This document shows, piece by piece, positions 13,548-26,264 of a stretch of 64,000 nt of DNA. The notes under the pieces are model-generated. The model worked only from the letters and a program-made list of their open reading frames with translations, was not told the DNA's origin and searched no databases. Made by a program: the position numbers and the translations under genes. Numbering within the stretch: position 1 is the first letter of the stretch; every line of letters begins with the position of its first letter. Source of the stretch: Rotaria macrura (Eukaryota > Rotifera > Eurotatoria > Philodinida > Philodinidae); contig OENT01000077.1 of assembly GCA_900239685.1 (NCBI GenBank), positions 175,441 through 239,440 on the forward strand. Direction: 5' to 3'.

Positions 13548-14067
13548 ATGAACTTCGAAGAGAATACAATGTCATCAGTATCGTTCGACATTCATTTTCA
13601 AAACATATCAATTACCGTAAGTGAATGATAGAATTCGCTTGAAAATACTTGGAAATTATGCCTACATAATTATGTATCTTAGCATATGACGATAAGTTAC
13701 TATAGAAATATAAAAATAGACGCTTATATCATCAGTCTGACGAATTATGAATACTTATTTACGATTTACGAGAATTTCCATCAAGAAATTATTGTAATAA
13801 GCTAATGGATAATACTTCATTAGTATAACAGGATAAATGTGGCGATATTTAACCTCTTTTGGCTAGTTAGTTTTGTTGGCCTTGGTATTAATCGTTGTTA
13901 TTATCTGTCTATCAGCACAACAATGCTTCATTGTATCTAATAATGCTTATGTTTCATGTTCTTTTTGTCATCAACGAAGACATGTCAAAATAAAAGTACG
14001 GTCTGTTGAAAAATCAAACTCTTATCTTTCATCATCAACAGGTATGATTATCAGATACATAAGTTGA
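13548..14067 (+). CDS. Candidate two-exon small single-pass membrane protein
   Basis: Two exon-like segments fit together by phase. The first, 13548-13616, runs from ATG for exactly 23 codons to a strong donor (GTAAGTGAAT). The second starts at 13867 after a pyrimidine-rich acceptor (CCTCTTTTGGCTAG), also phase 0. It opens with a hydrophobic stretch (LVLLALVLIVVIICLSA), then a Cys-containing basic segment, and stops at 14065-14067. The joined product would be about 89 residues: a short outer segment, one membrane helix and a basic tail. A possible donor at 14042 in phase 1 means further exons could follow. No family was recognised. It could be chance, or part of an unrecognised gene upstream of PDE4. 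Confidence 0.25.
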
Positions 14068-16811
14068 TGCACTATTGAGATCTTGCGGTGTCATGTATCT
14101 GAAATGTCGTTCATAGTTTGTTTTGTACTATGTGTGAAAGATATTTCTTTTTTAAAATAGATAAAATAAAGATAATACTATTTTCTTGGAGACTATTGCG
14201 ATTATATTTAGAATTTTCTGCCAAAGCACAATAAACATTAGTTGATAAACAATAGATTTCTTAAAATATAAACTGATGAATATTGTAGAGTATTGTAAAC
14301 TACTTAAGTTTTACTTGTTCAATTTTCAATCGTTTTCATTTGATGTGGTTTACATTGTTAGCGAGAACAATGTCGACATAAATACTTGATTGCGAATTAT
14401 TTCACTTGTTACTACTGAAACAAAAAATTCTTGATTACCAATCATCTACTATCAAAGACATGGAAGCACACTCTCGATTGTATAGAAGTGAAAAATTCAT
14501 ATCCTTCCTTTTTTATTTCATAAAAGATCTAAACATACCACTAAATCTCATTATTAATGCTAGCAATACTACTCCTGATAAAATTTCATAATTTTAATAC
14601 AATAATGTAATGGCAATGATAATCAAATCATTGGCTAGTTCAACTTATTATTCCAATTCATGTTCAAAACATAAGCGAACAACAGAATAATTTATATAAA
14701 ATCTCATTAGAATGCATTCTAACGATCTATTGATACTATCATGTAACAACTACAAGTAAAATGTTCATTGAATGCTTAATTCAGCACGCAATAAATTTTT
14801 ACGAGAATCAATTCATTATAATATTATTATACAACCCTATTTATCGATTATTCATTCACAATCGATGATAACAATTTATGTCTTTTTTTGCTTCAATAAA
14901 TGCAAAATCTCGTTTACATCTTTGAATACATGAGTAACATAATTGAAATAGTAATAGATCAAAACAAAGAGAAAACGAAATCAATTTCATTTGAATATCT
15001 ATAATTCTGTTGCACGATGAACTATCGTTTTTTCCTTGTCTCTTTTGCAATTCGTTTAATTTATCAGGTTATTTTACTGTAGACCGATGCTGTACTTTAA
15101 ATGTCCTTTTCTATTTTATACGATAAGTCTATTTCAAGATTCGATAAGATAAGATCGAAATCGATGAGAAAAAAATTGTGAATGACATTCCCGAAGAAAA
15201 ACGAAGAATCGAACATAAAAACCCATTTAACAATGACAACGACAAAAACAAAAAGAAAACATGCAAGAGAAAGAAAAAACTTGAAAAACATCTCACTAAT
15301 TTTCCAGATCGTTGCTTCAACACCCAACTTCTTTTTTTCTCTCGTCTTCTATCTTAAGTTAGTAACAATATATTCATTAAAACTGTATTCATATATTCGA
15401 CACAAAAGAAATTGAATAAGTAACCACAACAAAATAACAAATAAATCATTTATGAAATCATTGTTGTATTATACTTTGATTCGAACAAAAAGAAATTATC
15501 TATTTATAAAAAGAAATGTTGAGTATCACATAGTGCCACTGAAATATTTTCTTTTCTTTCATCGAACGGATTTATGTTCTCTTTAGATTTATGATTGTAT
15601 TTTGTACTGACATAGATTCTAATTAATAACTTTCAATGGATATTTTTAGCTTAACTAATTAAGCTTCGCAAAAGAAGAAAAAAAAAGAGTTTCTCTACTA
15701 CTTTTCTTTTCTGTTTAAATAAATGTTTTTATTCTCAACGCAATGATGGTCGGCACTCATTGTCTATTTGCGTTAATTTGAATGATCTTGGTCGTCTTTG
15801 TCGCCACCATTCTGCGATAGCTCGTTGTTAATGGGACACACATTATCTATAGAAACCATCATAGCGAAACATTCTTTTTTCTTTCTCTCCCATATTTTTC
15901 TCTCTTTTTCGAGCTCGTCCCTTTTATCTTTTTTCGAAGTAAGACACATCATATATATCTCGGTTGTTGAGTAGATTTTATTGTTGTTCTCTCACGTTCA
16001 CATTCAACGTACATATATATATATATATATTCAATGGTGAGTGATCTTTTCTATGTTGCCTATATATCTATACATGATAGAAAATAATGGTGCAAAGCCT
16101 TCGAGACAAATAGCTTTTATATAACTCGCAATACAAACATATTACTACTTTGTTCGTATCGTAGTTCTAGAATAAGAGCAAAGAGCGAGGACTTCGGGCA
16201 CGTAGAAATGCACGTACTTAGTCTTTTACAAGCATAAGAATACAACGGAAATCTGTAATTGCCAGGAACCTAAAAGAACAACAAGACGAGTGAAGAAGAA
16301 CACGACTCACAACTTTGTTTTCTCTCTCGTCCCTTTCATCATTAGTAGTTGCAGTATCTCTTTCTCCCACTCCTTTCCTTTATGAACGGAAACCGAACGA
16401 AAGAGCGAGTGTCAGCGAGCAAGAGGCAACTAAACTGAATCATCATCATCATCATCATCATCATTGTAAAAATCAAGATAGGGAGAAGAAAAAGAGGAAA
16501 AATAGAGAAAAAAGTAAGTCCTTACTAATTCAGTTACTATTAGATTCATAAACACGCACACATGTATTTTTTATTAGATTAACAATGAGGCGACAACGTC
16601 AGCTGGGTCACACAACGATATTGTTATCACCTTGAAACATATCTTTGTCTAAAAAAGCAGACAAAAATCAAAATCAAAATTAAGTAATATTCTCCAATTC
16701 AATGATTTCCTTCAAATGCATGCGTTATATTAATTATACAATATCACAGTCGAAATCTAAAGCACCATTATTATTAGTAGTATTAGCCATAGTAGCATTA
16801 TTATTACCATT
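14068..16811. promoter_or_regulatory. Region upstream of the first PDE4 exon; possible 5' leader exon
   Basis: Mostly AT-rich sequence with no supported gene. From about 15.9 kb, pyrimidine-rich tracts, TA tracts and a (CAT)8 run appear, as is common near promoters in this window. A strong donor (GTAAGTCC) at 16514 follows an ATG-poor, purine-rich stretch that starts near 16300. I infer a noncoding leader exon ending at 16513 that could splice to the coding exon at 16812. This is not proven. Confidence 0.3.
16441..16464. repeat. (CAT)8 trinucleotide repeat
   Basis: Eight perfect CAT units in the presumed PDE4 leader region. Read in one frame they give poly-His, but no in-frame ATG supports translation. 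Confidence 0.85.
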
Positions 16812-17296
16812 ATGATCGGTGCACGTCGCCGACAAGATCCAGCAAGCTCAAGTTTTTCTTCAGCTTGTACATCAGCTAGTAGTAATCCCGCATGGAACGA
16901 AGTATCATCTATATCACCTATTAATCATGGTATATTGTCATCACAACGACCAGCTCTGCAATCCACTCGAAATTTTATCCTTCCTATCGTTTCGGCTGCT
17001 CGTCTACCTATATCTCCAGTATCACCTCGGGCTGCACTTCGAGATTTATGTTTACCACGACAAGAACCACGTCCACCAGCGGATGTTTTAAATCGATCCT
17101 ATCTCGGTTCATGTTCACCATCGTTAGCTAAATTTAGTCGTACGATTCTTAGTCAACATGCATCAGCATCGACAAGTACAACAACATTACCATCATCACC
17201 AGCTTATACAGGCAATTTTCTTCATCCAACCATGCCATATCTTACCGTTCATGCTCGTGGATTACATCATCATCACAATAATTGTCGACATACACG
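16812..17296 (+). CDS. PDE4: PDE4 alternative first exon A
   Basis: This open frame runs from ATG for 161 codons plus two bases to a donor at 17297 (GTAAAA). Its phase (two bases left over) matches the acceptor of the shared UCR1 exon at 30852. The peptide begins MIGARRRQDPASSS and is Ser/Pro/Thr-rich with scattered basic residues, like the variable N-termini of long PDE4 forms that set localisation. A splice of about 13.6 kb is implied. The exon assignment rests on phase, donor and composition, without transcript data. It could instead belong to an independent small gene. Confidence 0.6.
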
Positions 17297-20200
17297 GTAA
17301 AATGACTCTACGTGATGTAAAAAGATAATAAAAAAGAACGAGAAGCTCTAGCATTTATACTGATTTATGTATTAAGTTGAAAACTTACAATTACCTAGAT
17401 CTCAATTACAGATGCAATTATTATCTTCATTAAAGAAAGAGAAAAAATATTAGAGATTTCTTAAAAAAATTTTGTTTCTGATTAATTTTACACTGAAAAA
17501 TTTATTTTGTTTTTCTAATTATCCAAAATTCTATAAGTTAACCATCGATTTTCTTACGTTAATAGAATATTTGACAATGTTCACAAAAGAAAAAAAAAAC
17601 TTTGCAAAAAGAAGTAGAAACGATAGATAAACAAAATAACTGTACAAAAAGCTGTTTTGAACAAGTTGATATATTTGTAATAGATGTTTATGTTGATAAG
17701 AATCATATCTAATTCCATAGAGAGTATCCAGTACTTGGAGTTAACATATTGTTAGAATTCTTATTATAAAGCTTTCATCAATAAAAGAAAGAAATCAAAG
17801 CCTATAATTTTAATTTAAAGATTGTTTTCAATGAATGGTTTGTTCAGTCAATAATCATATGAATAGAATGAAAGAAAAAATTAAAAGCTTTCTTCTTTAA
17901 ATAATAAGAGAACTAATTAGCAGTCAATTGTTTTTGATTAATTATCAGTAACTTACGGTGTTAAACTTTAAAATATTTCAAAGATGTATATAATACATAA
18001 ACATAAATCTTCTCAATTTTATTCAATATTCTAAACTAGCCATATAGCAGCGTATTTTTAGAAGTATTGATAAGATCGGAAATGTTTTACGGAAGCATCG
18101 AACATAAATGAAAATAATACTAAGGTGTTCTAATTAAATCTTTTCCATTCAACTAATAGAAACAATTCTTTTGTAAATGCGGAAGTACTACACATGCAAA
18201 AGGCATCCAAACGAAACTCATTTGTTTTCATTTTTTTAATTAAAAAAGTATCATCATTATCTTATCCTTGAAATATTAGATAGCTAATAACAGCTTGTAA
18301 ATCTTTGTTATTATGCTGAATATTTTAATCAAAACAAAGACCATCTAGATATTCTTGTCATATCTTAAATGATATTTTTCTACTTTCTACATAATATTTA
18401 GTCTGTTATTCTCAAAAATTGTATGTACACTCGAGAAAAATCTGGAAAAATAAATAAATTCTTTTCATGAAAATAATTTTCAATTCTTCAAATTCTTTCT
18501 TTACTAATAATTCGCATGCAGTGATTAGCATTGAATGAAAATCAATTATGAAAGTTAATTTTTGAGCAATTATTTCGTTCGAGTAGATTTATTCTCGTTT
18601 GTTGTTTCATTTATCTGTATTGAAAACCAATCTTACTGTACGTAGAATGAAACATCCGATCAATATGGTGAACATATGAAAAATTTTACAGTTCGAAAGC
18701 TTTCATACTTCTCGAAGTAACAAACATAAACATTTATTGATGCTTTTCTCTCACGTTGACAAAATCTTTTTGTTTTCTTTTCTGGACACATCTCACGTCT
18801 CTATATTGAGAACAAAGAAATGGAATGTGTATTCTGTCATGCAGCTGATTGTGTTTCCTATACTAAAACATTTAAAACTTTGATTAGTTTCATTATGCAT
18901 TATTTTTACTGGTACAATGTTACAATTATTGATGATCAAGTCCCACTGATTCTGTTTTAAGTATATATAATGAATTCAGAAAAGTAGAAATATGTTTCTT
19001 TTGCGTTTTTTATTTTGTTTTATTTTCTTAACGGAGTCTCACTTGCTGCAAAACAATGGAATCAGAAGGCTTTTTTCTTTCAGTTCTACATGTCAATGTT
19101 GTCGAAAACGAATGATATATCATAAGTAAATATAAATGCATTATATTATATTTAACCTTAAGGCCAAAACAGATATGTAATTTCATCTTGAATATCATTT
19201 CGGTCGATGTGCTATTTTTTCCTCGTCTTCTTCTTCTTGTTTTTTCTTCAATTGCTCGTTATAAGTTTTTTTTTAGTTTTATTTTTACTCTTGTCTGCTT
19301 GTTTATGGCCATCATCTAGTATAGTTTAGATTTCCTAGGTAATTCGACGTATTTTTAAATAATTGACATGCACTACACGTACACTATGTATGTCTTCAGA
19401 AAGAAAAAAAGAATGAAAGATATTCGATAATGAATATGCCTAGATGATGGAATTCTTGTCACTCTATCTTGTTCATTTGTCAAACATGAAGACAATATAT
19501 ATATATATATCTATATAACTGCATTTGAATATAAGCATGTTCTGACGTCAATATGATCTTAATTGACTAAATATTTTTTCAAATTAATATCACATTCTTT
19601 CATTAAAAAAAAAGATTCAATGTTTGCCATGATCGTCTAGTATTTCTCGTGAGAGAACGGATCATTTTCTTTAGAGAAGATTTGCATACTGACTACTTTT
19701 CTTATTTCTAAGCGATATCGAATAGATAGTAATTGTTAAAGTCAAACATGAAAAAAAAGCAAACAAAGTTGGTGTTTTCGTTTTTGTAATGAAATTCATA
19801 AGACGAAGGTTTTCTAATCGATCATATTTCATATTCACCCTGTTGTACATGAATAGAATATATCTGTTTTCTATTGTCTTCTTATTCTTTAATAAATAAG
19901 AAGAAAGAAAAAAAAACCCAAGAAATGGTTTACAAAATCTGCACCCGAGGAGGAAATCGAGCTCTACAAATTTATTCAATTTTTTTCATGAACATTCCTA
20001 TTGTATTTATTGTGTTCTCGCAGAAGGATCCAATGTGACAATTAATTCAGTGTGTGACAAGGAATCGAATATTAAAAAAAACACAGAAAGCGGAGAAGAT
20101 ATTTTTCTTGTTTGACATCTTTTCTCTCATCATTTTCTTGCGTAGGCACACAGTTTTCTTTTCTGTTGAAAAAAAAACTCATGAACATATTGTGCTCCTA

Positions 20201-20649
20201 TGCTTATGACGTATGATGAAGCTCCCATTGAGTATTCTTTGTTAAAAACTAGGTGCTTTATCAAGAATAAAATACGAAGAGAGAGAGAGAGACAGACAGA
20301 TAGAAAGACAACGACAGAACGTATAATAATGATAGAAAAAGAGAAAAAGTAGTTATGTCAACAGCACAATAACTAGTAGGACTAGGGCACTGGTAATGAA
20401 CTCGCTATCGATCTTGAGTATAGATGTTCGTCAACGTGCAGCATAGAATTTGTTCGTTCCTGCCGGAGAAAGATAAATAAAAAAGAAAGTCTAATAGAGA
20501 CCAGGAACGTAGAAGAAAATCATCATTATTCCTACCTCGGAATAACGTGATCTTACTATCGACAACCAACTGCGACCATCCTCAATGTTTGTCCATCTAA
20601 TCAACACTTAATCTTTGCGCATGAGATAAAAAAACGCACAAATCAAGAA
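17297..20649. other. PDE4 intron, no feature seen
   Basis: AT-rich DNA with stop-dense frames. A TA tract lies near 19497-19510. A minus-strand frame at 19671-19979 has no family resemblance and a stretch of Lys/Phe codons typical of AT-rich noise. Confidence 0.5.
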
Positions 20650-20705
20650 ATGGCTGCTGCTGCTAGTCGACGTCGTTTTACACATGCTGCATTTCGAACA
20701 CGAAG
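20650..20705 (+). CDS. PDE4: PDE4 alternative first exon B (short)
   Basis: A short ATG exon encodes MAAAASRRRFTHAAFRTR and then two leftover bases (AG) before the donor GTATAG. Joined to the UCR1 exon at 30852, the split codon becomes Ser and the protein continues FDVDG. The basic run SRRRF resembles the Arg-rich N-termini of PDE4 long forms. The exon is short, so support comes mainly from matching phase, the clean ATG context (AAGAAATGG) and its place in the series. Confidence 0.5.
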
Positions 20706-21313
20706 GTATAGATTGATGTTGTAGTTAATTAAAAAACTGAAGTTTATTTCATATTCACTATTCTTAATCAATGAATTGCTAAAATCATTTTTATTCTATT
20801 ATTTACAACTGAAATATGTATTATTTATGTCCTTTGAAGTGAATATAATTTGATTTAATTAATAAACAAAAGTAAAAGGCACAGATAACCGTGTTACATC
20901 ATGGCCTTATAAAATTAGTATTTTATAGTTTAAAGAACAAGACAGCACATTTTGTTTTTAAAATGTCAGCTTATAGAATTGCTACTAAGAACACATGAAA
21001 ATCTTGATTTTTATGGAGGACTATGAACTACTGAAAGACTCTTATGAACACTTAGATATTATCCGTACTAAAGTTGTGGACATGTTGTTCCTCTTTCTTT
21101 TTTCATCTATACTCATTCAACTGAAGATTTTTCTTCTCCCTATTATCTACCGTAAAGGGGCAGAACAAAGACATGCGTAATACAAATAAGGCATTGAAGT
21201 ATCATTATATCTTTGAATGTAGGTGTCCGAAGATACTTGTATGCTTGTTAGAATCTACTTCATTAAATCCATTTTTGAATTCACTTAGATAATTGTTTGT
21301 TAAATTCTATATG

Positions 21314-21350
21314 TCTTCTTTTTTTCTTTAACTAAAAGAAAAAAAGAAGA
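21314..21350. repeat. Perfect 16-bp inverted repeat with 5-base loop
   Basis: The left arm at 21314-21329 (TCTTCTTTTTTTCTTT) is matched exactly by its reverse complement at 21335-21350, across the loop AACTA. It lies in a PDE4 intron between exons B and C. Transcribed, it would form an A-U/G-C hairpin; in DNA it is a polypurine/polypyrimidine palindrome. Confidence 0.8.
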
Positions 21351-22166
21351 AAAATTACTTTTGATTACATCCCGGAAATCGTTACCTTACAAATGTTTAA
21401 AGATCATTTCTTTCTTATACGTTTTCTCTTTCGTGTTCGATAATGAATCACATTTATATTTGCATCCGTTTTCTTTCTTCTTTTGATAATATACTAATGA
21501 TGTGTAAATAATAAGAAGTAGACATAGTTTATAATAAAAATGAAGAAGAAAAAGAAGTATGATAATATGGCCGTTAGATTTATTCATAATAAAAGATCAT
21601 GATATTGCAAGAAGTAATTTAATATAAGAATCAGATATGTGAATAAATGTCTGCGTAGATCAACAAAGACTAATTTGTACAATTTTTGTTCTTTTCTTTT
21701 GTCTAGCTTTGTTTTGTTTTGTTTTGTTGTCTCTGCAGTGCATATGATTTTGAGGAGCGACTATCATCAAGACCAAATCATGTTAGTCATACGTTGAGAA
21801 ATGTACGAGTAACACGCAAGATAATGATTACACTTGTACGAATAGACGAGTATCACATATGGTATAGGAATGAGACTAACGAATAGGTCAATAAGAAGAC
21901 AAGTTAAGAAAAAAAAGAAGAGCGTTGAGGAAAGAGTAGAAATATATACATCATATACAGAATCACATATACACAGGAAGTGTCGGCAGACAAATTCGAT
22001 TATATCTTGGTTTTCTTCTTTTTTTTTACAATAATCGACATATGAGTGATTCTTGTGATTTATCCTTATGATGCTCGATCATAATTATATCATTACGCTT
22101 CACATTGCTGACAAATATTCATTCGTTTTTGTTCTTTTCTTTTTCTTTCGCATACACGCTATTCAA

Positions 22167-22192
22167 ATATATATATATATATATATATATAT
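22167..22192. repeat. AT dinucleotide tract
   Basis: About 26 bases of alternating A and T, upstream of the presumed promoter of PDE4 exon C. Confidence 0.85.
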
Positions 22193-22737
22193 GGGATTTA
22201 TTATACAAATGAGTGCTAGTACCAAGACAATCACTATTTGAAACACGGCCCGTCGACAGGTGCGATTGAGATTTTCATCAAGTAATCTTCCACTTGTTGC
22301 CATTTCTTTTGAATTGATGTAAAATTGTCAACAAATATACCAACAACAACGCAATAAGAGAACGAGAAAACTAGTGTAGCACCGTCCCTCGCCCATATAA
22401 ATTAATAGCATCCGTTCGCTCGGCTAACATCGCCAGCAGGCTGTTCTTCCTTCTATCTCTCTTGTTGTCTTGGTGGGTCTTTTTCGCTTTTTTCGTCGAA
22501 ACGGACTCTGCTTCTGTTCTCTTCTTATTCTCACTATATAGTCCTTACAATTGATCAAGACAACGATTCTGTTTTGTATTCACAAGATACAAAAAAAAAG
22601 AAAACTACAACTGGTCTTGTGAAGGCATTAATGTGTATATAAATGTGTGATTCTTTACGTGTTTAATCATTGCCGAATATTTTGCGTCGCTGTTCATCTA
22701 TATAAAAAGAAGAGAAAAAGTCGAGCAGTTAACCATC

Positions 22738-22931
22738 ATGTCATTAGATGGTGATATCGATCAAGAATCGTGTTTTTCAACATCGTCACCTAGGCGTCAT
22801 TTTCTCATTGTTCCGTCATTCAATCCCGAACGGCGACATTCATGGGGAAACGTTGTACTACGTCCATCACATCGAAATCAAGTTGCTTCTTCAGCTTTAA
22901 CTATTACTACGACTGCAGATTCTGATAGAAG
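22738..22931 (+). CDS. PDE4: PDE4 alternative first exon C (RRHSWGN type)
   Basis: The exon runs from ATG for 64 codons plus two bases to a strong donor (GTGAGA). It encodes an acidic start (MSLDGDIDQESC) and then SFNPERRHSWGNVVL. The RRHSW core is the same as in the N-terminus of vertebrate PDE4D3, where the Ser is a protein kinase A site and the segment binds anchoring proteins. The phase fits the UCR1 exon (split codon AG|T, Ser). The RRHSW motif makes this the best-supported of the alternative starts. The joined product would be about 775 residues. Confidence 0.75.
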
Positions 22932-23269
22932 GTGAGAATTTTTATTCATGGCATATAAACCCAGGTGTGTTGTCATACATTTGATGCTAAATAACGAGAA
23001 ATGAGAAGAGAGAAAAATAGAGAAAATAGAAAAGGCAAAAAAAGAAAAGCATGCCAAAGATAGTAAATGACAAAGTTAAAGGAAAATATACTGTGACTAC
23101 TTTTTGCAAGTGTGCTGTTATTCATGTCTCATCGGCACATTCCTTCCGTTGTTCATTGTTGGCATACGTGCTCTGATGCTTATGTTGTCGTCGATATTAG
23201 AACAATAATGGAAAGCGTTCAGATTCCTTGCTTTTGTTGTATACATATCAGTATGTTAAAATATTGAAA

Positions 23270-23355
23270 ATGGATTTTCATCGACGTTTTCTTACTTTAC
23301 CTTTAATCGAACGGCGTCATTCAATCGGACCAATGCTAAGTGGGAAGCGTGTTAA
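23270..23355 (+). CDS. PDE4: PDE4 alternative first exon D (RRHSIG type)
   Basis: A short ATG exon encodes MDFHRRFLTLPLIERRHSIG and about eight more residues. It ends two bases into a codon at a strong donor (GTGAGC). The RRHS core again resembles the PKA-type motif of PDE4 long forms and echoes exon C, which suggests duplication of a first exon. The in-frame TGA just past the donor shows the frame ends here unless spliced. Phase matches the UCR1 exon at 30852. Confidence 0.65.
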
Positions 23356-24169
23356 GTGAGCAATGTTTTTTTTTCTTGTTTTGTTTTTCCTCAAGTTTCA
23401 CACTCATATCAAACACAAACATTTTCAATAGTATACAAATATTTCACAATAAAATTTCTTTTCCTTGAACTCTGAAATGAGTGCAATATTTTCTGCACTA
23501 AAGTTTTGCTAAAAATATATTTTCTTCATTTCTTGACATTATTAGTGTAACATTTTATGCTACTGATTAGCATTTGCAGAAAAATAAAGAACGATGACAG
23601 AAATTTCAAAGAAATACTCCATTGTTAGTAGAAGATGTTTAGTTGAATTTCTTAAAACGAAAATAAAATACCACGAATAGTTTTTTTTTAAGATAAAGTT
23701 TCATGCGAGAGTTATTTTATTTTTTAATCACAAAAAATATTTTAACACTCATATATTCGATATTTTTTTCGATAATTATTTTTGAGAAATATATTCTCTT
23801 ATGCATTTCTCAGATCTTGTTATCTATTGCTAGATTCTTGGTAGTAGAAAATTTCTATTTCAATCGACAATAGATACATGATAGTATCAATAAGTACTAT
23901 GCAAAAAAGGTCTCGTGTTACTTCGCTCTTAAAAAAACGTTGTATCAAAATCAGATCAGTCATATTTTTTTTAAATGTAAACTTAAGTAAATAAATAGTT
24001 GAATCTCTTCTAAACAAGTTAGTAAAAAACGAAAAATGTTCCGATCAAAAGTCATCAATAAAAAAAAAGCCGAAATAATCTTAATTATTGTTTTTCCAAT
24101 ACGTGACTTATCATTTGTAAGAATAGTTTTCAATAAAGTCCAACACAATAGATTCACCTTTTATGCATC

Positions 24170-24267
24170 ATGTTATTAGGAAAAGGTCAACAAACCGAAT
24201 CTGATCTGAATTTTTTCTCAGAAGAAGATTTTTCAAACGACGAATTTTTCTTCCACATCAACGGTTC
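24170..24267 (+). CDS. PDE4: PDE4 alternative first exon E (acidic)
   Basis: An ATG frame of 32 codons plus two bases ends at a consensus donor GTGAGT. The peptide is acidic and aromatic (SDLNFFSEEDFSNDEFFF), unlike the basic starts of the other exons. Joining to 30852 gives Ser-Phe-Asp-Val-Asp across the junction. The evidence is the donor strength, the exact phase match and the location inside the first-exon series. I do not recognise the peptide itself. Confidence 0.5.
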
Positions 24268-26264
24268 GTGAGTACGTCAGTTTCAATTACTACTCTCTAA
24301 CTAGATGTAAATAATTATACACGTAAATATATATTCCGTTCAGTATTATTTAACTATATAAATATCTATATTTGCGTTGTTTTGATTAGTTTGAGATACA
24401 TACATTTGGTTCTTAGTTTTGTCTATAAAGTATATTTTCTTTTAAAAAAACCGGAAACAAACAAATTACCAATATCATGTTATTTGTGTACTATTAACAT
24501 AATGATGTTAAAAACTCATGTATTGTTTCCCTCTCTATCCATAATGTCAATGTTCGTCTTTTTCTTTACTCAAAAATACTTCAATGAAGGTTTTTGTTTA
24601 CTGCAGAACATATGTCTCCAAGTATAATTTGTCAAAAATATTATATATATATATGTATATATATATATTCGCCTTTATCTTTTCAAGAAACATTTGCTTC
24701 CCTAATAAAATATATGTTTGTATTTTAGGTTAAATATTATATTGTTGTTTATATAAATAAATGTAAATAAATATATAAGTCACGATTCTTCGCTATTGCT
24801 AGTTTGAAAAAAATAATTATTCGTGACACGTTAATCAAGTGATTGTCATATCCTATTAAATAAAAGAGAATAAAATAACCGATATGGTCTTAGAATATTT
24901 ATTAGGTGACGGCGCCATCTTTTGCTCCATCGTTTTCCCCCATATTCTGTTCCGTTTTTCATCTTCTCGTTTTTGCTTTTGGTGTTGATGGATGAAGAGC
25001 AGAAGAGTGCGGGTTGTTTTCGTCACACGCACACACAAGAACACTGATTGACACTCCCGTTTGTATTTGTATTTGCGTATGTCTATGTGTCATATTGAAG
25101 AGAACAACGGCCTTGAGAAAAGCAAGCAAGAAGAATTTTCTTGTCTTGTTCGCTCGCAAGTATGGTATTTCAGCTTGCTATGGCCAGAATGATGACAACG
25201 TTACTGATATGTTTCTGTATTTGCCTTGTCTTTGTCGGTTCTATAGTTGTTGCGCCTTTAGAGCTACATCGATGGGAACTGTTGTAACAGTTAGATGCAA
25301 GCGAGAACGGAACAAAAAAATGTCGTCAATGTTCGTTCGTTTGTCTTCACCGCTATATACACACACATGCACGTATACCTCTTCTTATGCTACCAACAGT
25401 GCCACTTCATTCATATGTTACAGACAGAAAGAAGAAAAAGAACATGAGAGAAAAGCAAAATAAATAGAAGAAAAGAACTATGTAGAAAGAAAAAGAAACC
25501 GATCGTTCTTTCGTTTGTTGTGTCGTGTTCGTCCGTTCTGTTTCTTGTCCCGTGTTTTACTCTGGCGTTTCGCTGGGTGCCACGGCCACCAGAAGTATCG
25601 TCATAGCTCTCTCTCTCTCTCCCTCTCTCTCATCATCATCAGAAAGCAGTAGCAGCAATAGCAGCTAAGAGTGAGAAGGAGAGAGACAGAGACAGAGAAA
25701 CATAGGGGGAGAGAGAGAAAGGCACCCGCCCGCGTGTGTGTGGCTCGTCAACAACAAGCAACGTTGCGCTCGTCGTTTCTCGCGTGTATGCCGATTCTCG
25801 GTTCTTTATCGTTGTTGTTGTCGTCGCCATTCACATAGAAGTCAATCACGAGTGTCACCAAGAGTCCCCCACCGCCGGTCATTTCGATCACACGATCGTC
25901 ATCATCGTCGGACGTATTGGCCAACAGCATTCAACCATTTATTGCCAAATATAAAACGAAAGTCTTGCCACCACCATATTCACAGGCCCCCACCTCCTTC
26001 CCCTCAACAAACACAACAGCCCGTTCCTTCCCATTTCGATGTTGCGGCGCGAGAAAACGTTCAAGTCAAAAAGCATCTGTCGAACAAACCTCCAAGATTG
26101 GTTCTACACGTCGAAAAAACTCGAAACCAAGCATTTCATCACATACACTTCCGACAGCATCAACTCAAAATCATCGAAACATACATACAACGACGACAAC
26201 ATTATCAACAACGGCAATAACAATATCGACAAAGCTAACGAAAAAACGTCGACGACGTGGTGCC

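Noticed and set aside
14382..14591. Open frame after the small membrane candidate (KQKILDYQSST...)
   Set aside because: Looks coding-like, but there is no splice acceptor at its start and no ATG in a good context.
25014..25463. 149-codon open frame upstream of PDE4 exon F
   Set aside because: No ATG at its start; made of microsatellite-like CACACA and TGTCTT stretches; no splice support. Probably promoter or leader sequence.
25738..26220. Arg/His/Pro-rich frame overlapping the exon F region
   Set aside because: A shadow of the Ser/Thr-rich frame in another phase; begins without an ATG.
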